Notes: generated by a model from the sequence alone, not told the origin. 40,599 nt of DNA from Bacteroidales bacterium (GCA_024398075.1 JAKSJM010000024.1:1-40599), one strand, 5' to 3'. Counted from the first letter of the stretch, positions 22,865-31,765 are shown. Numbers and translations are program-made.

Positions 22865-25678
22865 TTATAGTATCTTCTGGCAGCGGACACTAAAACCATA
22901 TGGCGGCTTTGGTGCATTGACATATGCAGTGCTGTTAACGCTTATGGCCCCCAAACATGTTCCATAGTATGCGTGAGTGGCTACGTTCACTATTGTTTGT
23001 CCATCAAACTTTCCTGCTCCAGGATACCATATGGAAGCAGCATCTCCAAATACTCTATTTGTGCCACCAAGGTCCAGTCCATGATATGTTGAACTCCATG
23101 CTTTTATTATTCTGAATGTATCTCCTCCTACAGTTTTTTTCCATATTCCGTCATCTCCACCATCAGGTATTCTATACCCCACTGGACATGGGTCATTAAT
23201 ACTCTTACTACTTTCCCATGAATGGCTGTCAGAGTTTAACCCTTCCGCAGCAATGACAAATGTCATAGGATGTGACTTAGTATATTCAAGGCTTCCTCTT
23301 GTCGTGGTATAGTTCACTGATGCAGGCCAAGTTGCAGTTGAAGCTGCTTGGTCTTTTGAGGAAACACTTTTTGCACCCAAGAATGGATCTTTTCTTCCAT
23401 ACTGGTAGAATAATCCTAATGCTTTGCCATCACCTCGTTTGGCGGATGTTGCCCCGAGATTTCTGTCTAACATGACTCCTGTGTTGCCATAGTAGGTTTG
23501 ATCTTCCGGCTGGTCGGTCATCCAGATGTGCCAGCTCCAGAGGATGGTGCCTGATGCGTCCTTGGCGGCGATGGAAGCGTTTCCCTTCAATGCTGAAGCT
23601 TTGAATTTGATGTATTCACCATCAACGGAGACGTTGCTTACAAGGTCTCCGACTGATGGGGCAACATTGGTGCCGAAACTCTCCCAGAGGACTTCAGCAG
23701 AAGCGACTGAACCCACTGACTCAGAGGAGTTTCCCCTGACGGCCTTGATTTTGTAATCGCCGGCTGCGCTGACGATGTACGAGTTCGCGGTGCCGTCGGC
23801 AGAAAGGTCCATCGCGTCGGGCTCTGGCTCGGTGGTTGATTCTTTCACGCAGCGAACAGATCTACCGGTTGCACGTCCCTGTGATTGTGTAGGAAATACG
23901 CTGCCGTCATCCCAGTATCCAAAATAACACCCGTCGTACGTCCAGGTGGCGTATGTCCATACTCCTCCACGTCGTCCAACATTACTGATTCCCCCAAAAT
24001 AACCATCTATGTCACCAGCAAATGGATACCAAATGACAGGGGCCATTCCTAGCTTATGGTCTGTGATTGAGAAGTTCATTCCCTTATTTGTTGCATCTAC
24101 ATTTGAAGGGGTGGTCCAATTGGCACTCACATTCAATGCCTTGAACCAGAAGCCATCGAATGAGCCACTAGGGACCTTATATCCTGGTGGACAAGGATCA
24201 TAGACTGTCTTGGTGTCTTGCCATCTTGTATCTTCATAGATAGATAAAGAACTGGTGTAATACCAATCATAACTTGACTTTATGAATGTTGTAGGATATG
24301 AAGTCGCATACTCAATTGTGCCACATGAAGCATCTTTTTCGATAGGGGCAGGCCACGATGCGGTAGATTTTGCCTGTACGCTAGATGATATACTCTCACC
24401 ACCAAGGAATGGATCCTTACGGCCCCACTGGTAGAGGAGGCCAAGCGCATGGACATCTCCAGGAGTGGCAGATGTGGCGCCGAGGTTGCGGTCCATCATG
24501 GTGCCGGCGCCATTGTTATAGACCTGGTCGGAAGGCTTGTCGGTCAGCCAGATATGCCAGCTCCAGAGGATGTCCTCGTTGCGGTCCTCAACGGCGATGA
24601 CGGCGTTGCCCTTGAGGGCGGAGGCGGTGAAGTGGATGTAACCGTCCTTGAAGCTGACGCCGGAGATGAGGTCGCCGACTGTCGGTGCGACATCGGTGCC
24701 AAAGGACTCCCAAAGCACCTCGGCGATGGCAGGGGTGCCGTCAAGCGGCTCGGTGCTATTGCCCTTAACATTGGCCTTGATCTTATAGTTGCCGGGCTCG
24801 GAGATGATGTAGCAGTTTGCGGTGCCCTCGGCGCTGAGGTCGGTGTACATCTTCTCGATGCGTGTGTCAATGATGCCGAGATTCAGCACTTTGTTTGCCC
24901 TGACCTCAACTGATTTCGAGGTGGACGCTGAGCCGAGGTAGGTGCCTGCGGCGTCGTAGCAGTCGGCCTGGAAGCCTTCTGCCAATGTGCATGGCAATGT
25001 CGCGATGTAGAAGGTTCCGGCGCCGCCATTGAGGACGGTGATCGACGAGCCGCCCTCGCTGCCAAACGCAGCTGATGGGGTCTCGTCTGGGAGGCTTACT
25101 GTGACGGAGCCATTGCCATGCAGCTGGGTGGCGTCGTTCGCCTTGAAGACCACCTTCGCCACGTCTGAGCGGGTGAGGGTGAACTTCAGGTAGCTGACAA
25201 TGTTATGGAAAGTCAGAGACTGCTGCGTCACGTCGTAGGTCTTCGTGATGGCCACGTGGTGGTCGCCGAAGACGCCTGTCTGCTCGGTTGGGATCGCGCC
25301 CTGGATGTTGACGCTGCTGCCGAGGTTGTCGGTGAGGGCTGTGCCGCCGTAGACACCGATCAGGAAGTTTGCTGTCGAGGCTACATCGAGCGCAAGTTCC
25401 GCTTTCGCGGATGGCGCGTCTATCGTGTATGTTTTCACCTCGCCGTTCTTCTGTGAGTAGTAGCGGATCAGGTCGCCCTGCTCCCAGGTCACCTTGCCGG
25501 TGGCGTCGATGGTGGTCTTAGTGACCTCGTTAAGACCTGCCTCGTATGTTCTTGTGACATAGATGGTTCCGTCGCTCGGAACCTCCTTCTCGTCGAATGC
25601 TCTGTTACAGCTCACTGCGGTCATCATGGATGCGGCAGCGATAATCATTGTGATAAACTTCTTCATGCCTTTATCCAT
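22865..25678 (-). CDS. FISUMP surface lipoprotein 1, with fimbrillin-like N-terminal domain
   Basis: A 937-residue protein with a lipoprotein signal peptide (lipobox 'AVSC', about residues 21-24). A start at the fifth residue Met is possible, but the first ATG overlaps the stop codon of the peptide gene upstream (TAATG). Residues about 30-270 resemble the fimbrillin/Mfa-like lipoprotein domain. Then come two modules: a beta domain ('AEVLWESFGT', 'ILWSWHIW') followed by a FISUMP-type domain ('DRNLGATSA', 'GRKDPFLG', 'YDPCPPGYKVP', 'GRSVRCVKES'). The protein is probably exposed at the cell surface; ligand unknown. The first about 190 residues are nearly identical to those of the second FISUMP lipoprotein. 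It probably shares an operon with the upstream ATPase. Confidence 0.88.
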   Translation of the reverse strand: MDKGMKKFITMIIAAASMMTAVSCNRAFDEKEVPSDGTIYVTRTYEAGLNEVTKTTIDATGKVTWEQGDLIRYYSQKNGEVKTYTIDAPSAKAELALDVASTANFLIGVYGGTALTDNLGSSVNIQGAIPTEQTGVFGDHHVAITKTYDVTQQSLTFHNIVSYLKFTLTRSDVAKVVFKANDATQLHGNGSVTVSLPDETPSAAFGSEGGSSITVLNGGAGTFYIATLPCTLAEGFQADCYDAAGTYLGSASTSKSVEVRANKVLNLGIIDTRIEKMYTDLSAEGTANCYIISEPGNYKIKANVKGNSTEPLDGTPAIAEVLWESFGTDVAPTVGDLISGVSFKDGYIHFTASALKGNAVIAVEDRNEDILWSWHIWLTDKPSDQVYNNGAGTMMDRNLGATSATPGDVHALGLLYQWGRKDPFLGGESISSSVQAKSTASWPAPIEKDASCGTIEYATSYPTTFIKSSYDWYYTSSLSIYEDTRWQDTKTVYDPCPPGYKVPSGSFDGFWFKALNVSANWTTPSNVDATNKGMNFSITDHKLGMAPVIWYPFAGDIDGYFGGISNVGRRGGVWTYATWTYDGCYFGYWDDGSVFPTQSQGRATGRSVRCVKESTTEPEPDAMDLSADGTANSYIVSAAGDYKIKAVRGNSSESVGSVASAEVLWESFGTNVAPSVGDLVSNVSVDGEYIKFKASALKGNASIAAKDASGTILWSWHIWMTDQPEDQTYYGNTGVMLDRNLGATSAKRGDGKALGLFYQYGRKDPFLGAKSVSSKDQAASTATWPASVNYTTTRGSLEYTKSHPMTFVIAAEGLNSDSHSWESSKSINDPCPVGYRIPDGGDDGIWKKTVGGDTFRIIKAWSSTYHGLDLGGTNRVFGDAASIWYPGAGKFDGQTIVNVATHAYYGTCLGAISVNSTAYVNAPKPPYGFSVRCQKIL

Positions 25679-25806
25679 TAGTCCCAGTTGAAATCCTCGT
25701 TTCCGTAATCATCGATGTCGCCGCTAGTGGCGATCGCCTGCTCCATCAGGAGCTCCAGAAGCTCCATCTCGGGAGCGGCGTAAGTTTCGTTTTCTGAGTG
25801 TATCAT
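25678..25806 (-). CDS. 42-residue peptide translationally coupled to FISUMP lipoprotein 1
   Basis: An open frame of 42 codons: 'MIHSENETYAAPEMELLELL' followed by 'MEQAIATSGDIDDYGNEDF' and a short end. Its TAA stop overlaps the ATG of the lipoprotein gene as TAATG. The copy at 31561 has the same length and differs at only two residues (N6 to H, A24 to V), which argues for a real, conserved product. It has no signal peptide. It is helical in the middle and strongly acidic at the end. Possible roles are a coupling leader, a regulator or a precursor peptide; none is shown. It follows the ATPase gene by seven bases. Confidence 0.75.
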   Translation of the reverse strand: MIHSENETYAAPEMELLELLMEQAIATSGDIDDYGNEDFNWD

Positions 25807-25813
25807 TGTTCGA

Positions 25814-27163
25814 TTAGTTGTTTCTCTGTCGTTCCTTCAAGAATCTTTTCAAAAGAAATGCAAGGAAATATGGGAATGTATAATATTTTCCACTCCATCC
25901 GATGTTTTTATAGCCGAACTTAATTCCGAACTTCACATCAGGGAATGACTGCCAATCTATTAGGTTGTTCAGTGAAACTGTGGCTCCATCATTTGCTTTG
26001 ACCTCCACGGGAACTAGGGAATCAATGTCACGGACAAAGAAGTCCATTTCAAGAGAGGGGTTTTCGCGCTTGTAAAAATATAACTGTTCGTATCCGGATT
26101 TAATTAGCATCTCTCCTACAATGTTCTCATAGATTGCACCTTTATATGTCCCGAAGTTCTTATTGGCACGGAGATCCTCCTGCGCTTCCTCGTCAAGAGA
26201 AGCAATCAGAAGACCGGTGTCGTGGTAATATATCCTGTAATTCGATGGGTCGTAGTTACCTTTCAGAGGCAGTTCCGCGTTTTGCAGGCAATATGCCACA
26301 TTGATTACTCCCGCCTTATCCAGCCACTCCACGCTGCCGACATATTCTCTCGACCTGGCGTTCTTGGCAACCTTTGTGATCTGGAACTTCTTATTCTCCT
26401 TGGCAAGGAATGTGGAAATGTGATTGTATACAGCAAGAATTTTTGACTTGTCTGTTTTATCTGCGTATTTGGTAATATCTTCCTCGTAATCAAGAAGGAG
26501 CTGGCGCTGAATCTTAAGAGTGCCTCCGAAATGACCATTGGCGATATATGTCTTGACGACCTCGGGCATTCCTCCTAGTGTCATGTAGTCGCGGAATATT
26601 TCGGTCATTGTGTCTAGTTCCAACTTTGAAAAAGGAGTCAGAGAGATCATGTGAGCATACAGATTCTCCACTTGCTCGTTAGAATATCCCTTGGCCCAGA
26701 GGAATTCCTCGAAATCCATTGAGTGCATCTCGTAGTCTTCCTTGTATCCGACGGCATTGGATTCAATCTCTTCATAGTAGATACCCATAAGTGAACCAGA
26801 GCATATTACATCATATCTTCTGTCTTGACAGAACGATTTCAGTGACGTGGCGCAGTCTGGACATTTTTGAAGCTCATCAAAGAATATTAAGGTCTTGCCG
26901 GGGACGAACTCCCATGATGGTCTGAGGAGTGATATGTTTTTAATAATGGTATCAACCTCATAACCATTGTCAAATATAGGCCTGAATTCCTTCTGCAAGG
27001 CGAAGTTGATTTCAATCACATAGTTGTAATTTGCTCGTCCGAACGCTCGGATTGATTCTGTCTTTCCTATCTGCCTCGCTCCTTTTATGATGAGGGGTTT
27101 ATGGTCAACTCTTGCTTTCCAATCAGCAAGAATACTGTCGACTTTTCTTTTCAGAAGTGCCAT
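25814..27163 (-). CDS. AAA ATPase with DUF4143 domain
   Basis: A 449-residue protein. The Walker A motif 'GARQIGKT' is at residues 28-35 and Walker B 'LIFFDELQ' at 92-99, followed by the sensor-like 'ICSGSLMGI'. The C-terminal half carries the DUF4143 nuclease-like fold with 'EMDFFVRD' and 'VPVEVKAND', a PD-(D/E)xK-like pattern (Glu-Met-Asp, then Val-Glu-Val-Lys). These stand-alone ATPases occur in many copies in Bacteroidales genomes; their role is not settled. Three direct repeats upstream may regulate it. The peptide gene and FISUMP lipoprotein 1 follow on the same strand with a seven-base gap. Confidence 0.92.
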   Translation of the reverse strand: MALLKRKVDSILADWKARVDHKPLIIKGARQIGKTESIRAFGRANYNYVIEINFALQKEFRPIFDNGYEVDTIIKNISLLRPSWEFVPGKTLIFFDELQKCPDCATSLKSFCQDRRYDVICSGSLMGIYYEEIESNAVGYKEDYEMHSMDFEEFLWAKGYSNEQVENLYAHMISLTPFSKLELDTMTEIFRDYMTLGGMPEVVKTYIANGHFGGTLKIQRQLLLDYEEDITKYADKTDKSKILAVYNHISTFLAKENKKFQITKVAKNARSREYVGSVEWLDKAGVINVAYCLQNAELPLKGNYDPSNYRIYYHDTGLLIASLDEEAQEDLRANKNFGTYKGAIYENIVGEMLIKSGYEQLYFYKRENPSLEMDFFVRDIDSLVPVEVKANDGATVSLNNLIDWQSFPDVKFGIKFGYKNIGWSGKYYTFPYFLAFLLKRFLKERQRNN

Positions 27164-27164
27164 C

Positions 27165-27240
27165 TTTCACATTTTTAGATGTGTAAAGATAGTGATTTTT
27201 CACATTTTTCGGGGTTATTTTAATGAATTTTTCACATTTT
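27165..27240. promoter_or_regulatory. Three direct repeats upstream of the ATPase gene
   Basis: TTTCACATTTTT occurs at 27165-27176 and 27198-27209 and, shortened by one base, from 27230. The spacings of 33 and 32 bp are about three helical turns, so a protein could bind all three on one face of the DNA. The minus strand also shows TATCTTTA at 27184-27191, one mismatch from a -7 element. Confidence 0.45.
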
Positions 27241-27296
27241 AGATTGGCGGGAGCAGAAGAATATATCAATTATCAACTGTACGATTACATTAACCC
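27241..27296. other. Spacer between the ATPase regulatory repeats and array B
   Basis: These 56 AT-rich bases hold no gene, hairpin or promoter that I can see. Confidence 0.4.
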
Positions 27297-27847
27297 ATCT
27301 CTTTGCGTCTGCTGAGCGCCTCTCCGGTCCCACGGGACGCAAAAGCGCCCCTCTTTGCGTCTATGGCCTCTGAAAAGTGGGTTCGCTGCTGCAAATACCC
27401 ATCTCTTTGCGTCTGTTCAGCGCCCGGAAGGTCCCACGGGACGCAAACGCGCCCCTCTTTGCGTCTCCCGCCGCTGAAAAGTGGGTTCGCAGCTGCAAAT
27501 ACCCATCTTTTTGCGTCTACAGAGCGCCTCGCCGGTTCCTCGGGACGCAGAAACGCCCCTCCATGCGTCTCCCGCCGCTGAAAAGTGGGTTCGCAGCCGC
27601 AAAAAGCCATCTAAATGCGTCTGCCGATCGCCTCTCCGGTCCCACGGGACGCAGAAGCGCCCCTCCATGCGTCTCCCGCCCCTGAAAAGTGTGTTCGCAG
27701 CCGCAAATACCCATCTCTTTGCGTCTGCAGAAGGCCTCACCGTCCCCACGGGACGCAAAAGCGCCCCTCCTTGCGTCTACTGCCGCTGAAAAGTGATGTA
27801 GCAGCCGCAAATCCCCATCTTTTTGCGTCTACAGAGCGCCTCGCCGG
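27297..27847. repeat. Repeat array B: about 5.3 units of exactly 104 bp
   Basis: Direct tandem repeats. The word CTGAAAAGTG recurs with its TG at 27371, 27475, 27579, 27683 and 27787, a constant 104-bp period. Each unit contains GACGCA...TGCGTC, which forms a hairpin with a loop of about ten bases (GACGCAAA/TTTGCGTC in the first two units). Just ahead of it is GTCCC-AC-GGGAC, a small hairpin that would compete with it. Unit sequence is unrelated to array A, though the period is alike. The array ends inside a truncated peptide gene at 27847. Long open frames occur on both strands, as expected from GC-rich repeats. Confidence 0.9.
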
Positions 27848-27890
27848 TCTCCAAAAGCTCCATCTCGGGAGCGGCGTATAGTTCATTCAT
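27777..27890 (-). pseudogene. Truncated peptide gene fused to repeat array B
   Basis: The ATG overlaps the stop codon of FISUMP lipoprotein 2 (TAATG). The first 14 codons read 'MNELYAAPEMELLE', the same 'YAAPEMELLE' core as the intact peptide genes at 25678 and 31561. The frame then runs straight into array B sequence and stops after 37 codons. The break lies at about 27848. It appears to be the remnant of a further peptide gene whose 3' part was replaced by the array. Confidence 0.65.
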
Positions 27891-30800
27891 TAGTTGAAGG
27901 TAGTTATCTTGATGAGTTTGCTCTTTATGAAGCCTTTTGTTGAAGGTGGCAGATAGTAACCAATGGTTGTGGAGAACGTGCCTGTAAGTTTGTATGTGTA
28001 ATATTTGTTTACGTCCCACTCTCCAGTACTGTCACGGTCTCTTCCTGAGAATGAACCAGTTAAGTAATAGGTCGTTCCCACTGCAGAATAACCAGCCTTA
28101 GCCAGCATGTCCTTGTATGTAGAGTACTTGTTGATCATAAGCTGAGCCTGGTCCTTGCTTGGAATACCAGATGTCGTGTAAGCTCCAGTTGTCTCTGTCA
28201 GGTTGATCGCGATAGCAGTAGTGGTCGAGGTACTGATTAGAACATATGGAGTTGAGCATGATAGTGTCCATGAAGAAGATCCATCATGTACAATCTTGGT
28301 GCTTCTGTTGACCAGAATTGACGGGAATGTCTTGATAGAGCCGACGGTAATCGTGGCAAGACTTGTACATTTGTTGGCGTAGACCCAAACGAGTTTGGTA
28401 TTCTTCGATATGTCAAGCGAAGTGATTGGAAGTCCACTTACATTCAAATACTTCAATGCAGTCAGTTTCTCGATACCGCTCAGTGAATTGAACGACTGAG
28501 CAGAGAGGTCAAGATTTGTAACTGCTGCGATTTCTGTAGAATTCATTGTTCCATCCTTGTTCGTGTCATAATGCGCAAGGATATATGCCCAGAAGCTATT
28601 GACCACTGTGACTGCACATGTCGCTTTCAATCCATTATTTGAAGTCGCTGTGATTGTGCATGTGCCAACTGCTTTTGCAGTCACGAGTCCAGAGGCAGAA
28701 ACTGTAGCGACTGTAGAGCTACTTGTACTCCAGGTGACGGTTTTGTTCGTCGCGTTTGTAGGGGTGATCGTGGCTGTGAGTTGCAGAGTCTTGCCGTTCT
28801 CGATTGTGGCTGAGGTCTTGTTGAGAGAGATGGCTGTGACAGGTGTTGTCACGGTAATCTCGCATGTCGCCTTAAGACCATTATACGAAGTCGCGGTAAT
28901 CGTGCAGGTTCCAGCGCCTTTTGCACTTACGAGACCGTCTTGAGCGACTGTCGCGACGGCAGAGTTGCTTGTGCTCCAAGTCACAGTCTTTACATTTGCA
29001 CTAGCAGGAGTAATGGTCGCTGTGAGTTGATCTGTCTTACCGTTCTCGATTGTGGTAGAAGTCTTGTTGAGAGAGATGGCAGTCACCGGTACGAAGGTTG
29101 AGCTTCCTTCCTTGTAGCAGCGGACGGACATGCCATTCGCACGTACGTTGTTGACTCCTAGGTAAACAGATCCGTCACTCATTATCCTAAAACTATTTCC
29201 ATAGTAGCTGTTGACAGCAGTAGACCATGTATAGCCATGGGTGCCAATGCTACATAGGCTACCAGTCTCATGATTCAAGAATCCTGAAGCGGGATACCAA
29301 ATAGTGCCTGTGCCCAATGTCTTCTCAGTTTTTCCAAAGTTCATTCCATTATTTACAGAATCCCAATTGGATATATTAGTGAATGGCGTCACGTCGCCAA
29401 AAGCATATGTCCATATTCCGGTGTTACCTCCGTCAGGGACGCGATATCCTACAGGACATGGGTCGTACATTGTTTTAGCCTTGTCTGTGGTCTTCCAGCG
29501 CGTATTGTCTGTAGTCGAGTCTCCAGTATAGTACCAGTCAGAATTGTGCGAATTCATCGATACAAAAGTCATCGGATGCGAAATAGAATAGTCTATCGTA
29601 CCGTATGATGGGCTGGATTCTACTGCTGATGGCCATGTCGCTGTAGACTTTGCAAAGTTTTGGTCGGTGTCTGTAGAATACGAGGTGGCATCTCCACTGA
29701 AGAACGGATCTTTCCTGCCCCACTGGTAGAGGAGGCCAAGGGCGTGCACATCACCAGGGGTGGCCGATGTCGCGCCGAGGTTGCGGTCCATCAAGGTGCC
29801 GGCGCCATTGTTGTAGACCTGGTCGGCAGGCTGGTCGGTCAGCCAGATATGCCAGCTCCAGAGGATGTCTTCGTCGCGATTCTCGACAGCGATCACTGCA
29901 TTGCCCTTAAGTTCGGAAGCTTCAAACAATATGTATCCGTCCTTGAAGGTGACATTGGATACCAGATCTCCAACGGAAGGAACTACATCTGTACCGAATG
30001 ACTCCCAGAGTACTTCAGCACGGTATGGTGTGCCGTCGAGGTCTGTGGTGCTGTTGCCTTTCACGTTCGCTTTGAACTTATAGTAGCCAGCCTCTGTGAC
30101 AATATATGAGTTCGCTGTGCCTGTAGCGCTGAGGTCTACGCGAGACTGAACAGGGCGGCTGTTTCTTTCATATATAGCTCTTACTGGCCTTCCTAATGAA
30201 GGACCATAAGCAAGACTGGCAGTTTCGGACGCGCCCATATTAGAATCATCATCATCAATAAACTCATGTAGGCCTTCAACATTTCCGCGATTTAGATCGT
30301 CAGACCTCCAATATGAGAATACATATCTAGATTGATCCAGAATGTGTCCGCAATCATTAGATGGAATAAAAATCTCATTCCCGTTAATGTCACTTACCAC
30401 TCTATAACCGGCAATGCCATTTAGCGTAGTCAGTGTCCATGTGCAATTATTTTTCAGTTCGTCCCATTCCTCCATGGTAGGGATAGACCATTTGTCTCCA
30501 AACAAGCAAGTGGCCACATCATCCTCCGCCATCAGGCTATCGCCTCCCGAGTACTTTAAGAATGTAAACTCCTGACCGTTGTTTGACCACTTGTAGTTAT
30601 CCCAATCATATCGTGTTTTTGTGGCAATCTCTCCCCATGCGTACAGGTCTCCACCTCCTTCTGCGACATTGGCTCCGATGTTACATTTCGCCCACTTTGC
30701 AGAAAGACCGAGGTCGACATATTCCATATTATATGTCTTAATCCTAGAGTCTAAGACGCCAAGATTTAAGATCTTCCCATGTGCCAACTGTGCTTTGTTC

Positions 30801-31561
30801 CCGGTTAATGCTGAACCAATTAGGTCGCCATTTGCATCGTAAAAATCCACTTTGAAGCCTGCATTCATAGAGCAAGGAAGCGTGGCGATGTAGAAGGTGC
30901 CAGCGCCTCCGTTATTGACAGTGATGCTGCTGCTTCCTGTTTCGGTGAATTCGACTGCGTCTATAGCTTCGCCGTCGAATGAGACTCTGATGCCGTCGCC
31001 ACAAAGTGTGGTCGCATCATTCGCCTTGAAGACCACCTTCGCCACGTCGGTGCGCGTGAGGGTGAACTTCAAGTAGCTCGTGAGGTTATGGAATGTCAGA
31101 GACTGCTGCGTCACGTCGTAGGTCTTCGTGATGGCCACGTGGTGGTCGCCGAAGACGCCGGTCTGCTCGGCAGGGATCGCGCCCTGGATGTTGACGCTGC
31201 TGCCTAGGTTGTCGGTGAGGGCTGTGCCGCCGTAGACACCGATCAGGAAGCTGGCCGTCGAGGCGACGTCCAGGGTGAGGTCAGCGTGCGCTGCGCCCTC
31301 GGGGATGGTGTACTCCTTCACCTCGCCGTTCTTCTGCGAGTAGTAACGGATCAGGTCGCCCTGCTCCCAAATCACCTTGCCGGTGGCGTCGATGGTGGTC
31401 TTCGTGGGCTCGTCGAGGTCCGCCTTGTATGTTCTTGTGACATAGATGGTTCCGTCGCTCGGAACCTCCTTTTCGTCGAATGTTCTGTTACAGCTCACTG
31501 CGGCAAAAATGAATGCGGCAGCGAGAATCATTGTGATAAACTTCTTCATGCCTTTATCCAT
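27890..31561 (-). CDS. FISUMP surface lipoprotein 2, with Ig-like domains
   Basis: A 1223-residue lipoprotein (lipobox 'AVSC'), with its ATG overlapping the stop of the peptide gene upstream. Residues about 30-270 are the same fimbrillin-like domain as in lipoprotein 1. A classic FISUMP domain follows ('YVDLGLSAKWAKCNIGANVA', 'LYAWGEI'), then a 'VLWESFGTDV' beta module with a second FISUMP-type domain ('DRNLGATSATPGDV', 'YDPCPVGYRVPDGG', 'GMSVRCYKEG'). Next are two Big_2 Ig-like domains ('VTAISLNKTS...'), an EF-hand-like loop ('DTNKDGTMNSTE'), a few leucine-rich-like strands ('LTALKYLNVSGLPITSLDI') and an unknown C-terminal region. The build suggests a surface adhesin or structural protein. 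The two Ig-like domains are near-identical, as in recent duplication. Confidence 0.88.
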   Translation of the reverse strand: MDKGMKKFITMILAAAFIFAAVSCNRTFDEKEVPSDGTIYVTRTYKADLDEPTKTTIDATGKVIWEQGDLIRYYSQKNGEVKEYTIPEGAAHADLTLDVASTASFLIGVYGGTALTDNLGSSVNIQGAIPAEQTGVFGDHHVAITKTYDVTQQSLTFHNLTSYLKFTLTRTDVAKVVFKANDATTLCGDGIRVSFDGEAIDAVEFTETGSSSITVNNGGAGTFYIATLPCSMNAGFKVDFYDANGDLIGSALTGNKAQLAHGKILNLGVLDSRIKTYNMEYVDLGLSAKWAKCNIGANVAEGGGDLYAWGEIATKTRYDWDNYKWSNNGQEFTFLKYSGGDSLMAEDDVATCLFGDKWSIPTMEEWDELKNNCTWTLTTLNGIAGYRVVSDINGNEIFIPSNDCGHILDQSRYVFSYWRSDDLNRGNVEGLHEFIDDDDSNMGASETASLAYGPSLGRPVRAIYERNSRPVQSRVDLSATGTANSYIVTEAGYYKFKANVKGNSTTDLDGTPYRAEVLWESFGTDVVPSVGDLVSNVTFKDGYILFEASELKGNAVIAVENRDEDILWSWHIWLTDQPADQVYNNGAGTLMDRNLGATSATPGDVHALGLLYQWGRKDPFFSGDATSYSTDTDQNFAKSTATWPSAVESSPSYGTIDYSISHPMTFVSMNSHNSDWYYTGDSTTDNTRWKTTDKAKTMYDPCPVGYRVPDGGNTGIWTYAFGDVTPFTNISNWDSVNNGMNFGKTEKTLGTGTIWYPASGFLNHETGSLCSIGTHGYTWSTAVNSYYGNSFRIMSDGSVYLGVNNVRANGMSVRCYKEGSSTFVPVTAISLNKTSTTIENGKTDQLTATITPASANVKTVTWSTSNSAVATVAQDGLVSAKGAGTCTITATSYNGLKATCEITVTTPVTAISLNKTSATIENGKTLQLTATITPTNATNKTVTWSTSSSTVATVSASGLVTAKAVGTCTITATSNNGLKATCAVTVVNSFWAYILAHYDTNKDGTMNSTEIAAVTNLDLSAQSFNSLSGIEKLTALKYLNVSGLPITSLDISKNTKLVWVYANKCTSLATITVGSIKTFPSILVNRSTKIVHDGSSSWTLSCSTPYVLISTSTTTAIAINLTETTGAYTTSGIPSKDQAQLMINKYSTYKDMLAKAGYSAVGTTYYLTGSFSGRDRDSTGEWDVNKYYTYKLTGTFSTTIGYYLPPSTKGFIKSKLIKITTFN

Positions 31562-31689
31562 TAGTCCCAGTTGAAATCCTCGTTTCCATAATCATCGATG
31601 TCGCCGCTGGTGGCGATCACCTGCTCCATCAGGAGCTCTAAAAGCTCCATCTCGGGAGCGGCGTAAGTCTCGTGTTCTGAGTGTATCAT
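31561..31689 (-). CDS. 42-residue peptide translationally coupled to FISUMP lipoprotein 2
   Basis: Same length and nearly the same sequence as the peptide at 25678, with the core 'YAAPEMELLELLMEQ' and end 'GDIDDYGNEDFNWD'. Its TAA stop overlaps the lipoprotein ATG (TAATG). The frame is open upstream to 31824, but the ATG at 31689 matches the start of the paralogue. The extension would run through the hairpin element at 31766. The minus strand has TACCTTCG at 31710-31717, one mismatch from a -7 element, 20 bases before the ATG. Confidence 0.75.
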   Translation of the reverse strand: MIHSEHETYAAPEMELLELLMEQVIATSGDIDDYGNEDFNWD

Positions 31690-31765
31690 TGTTCGAATTT
31701 TCTTCTTCACGAAGGTAGTAATATTTAGGTGTCTTTTCAAGAAAATGCGGTAGGCGAGGGGACTT

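Noticed and set aside
27290-27810. Protein genes within array B on both strands
   Set aside because: A 104-bp period is not a multiple of three, so no frame repeats from unit to unit; several overlapping frames are open on both strands.
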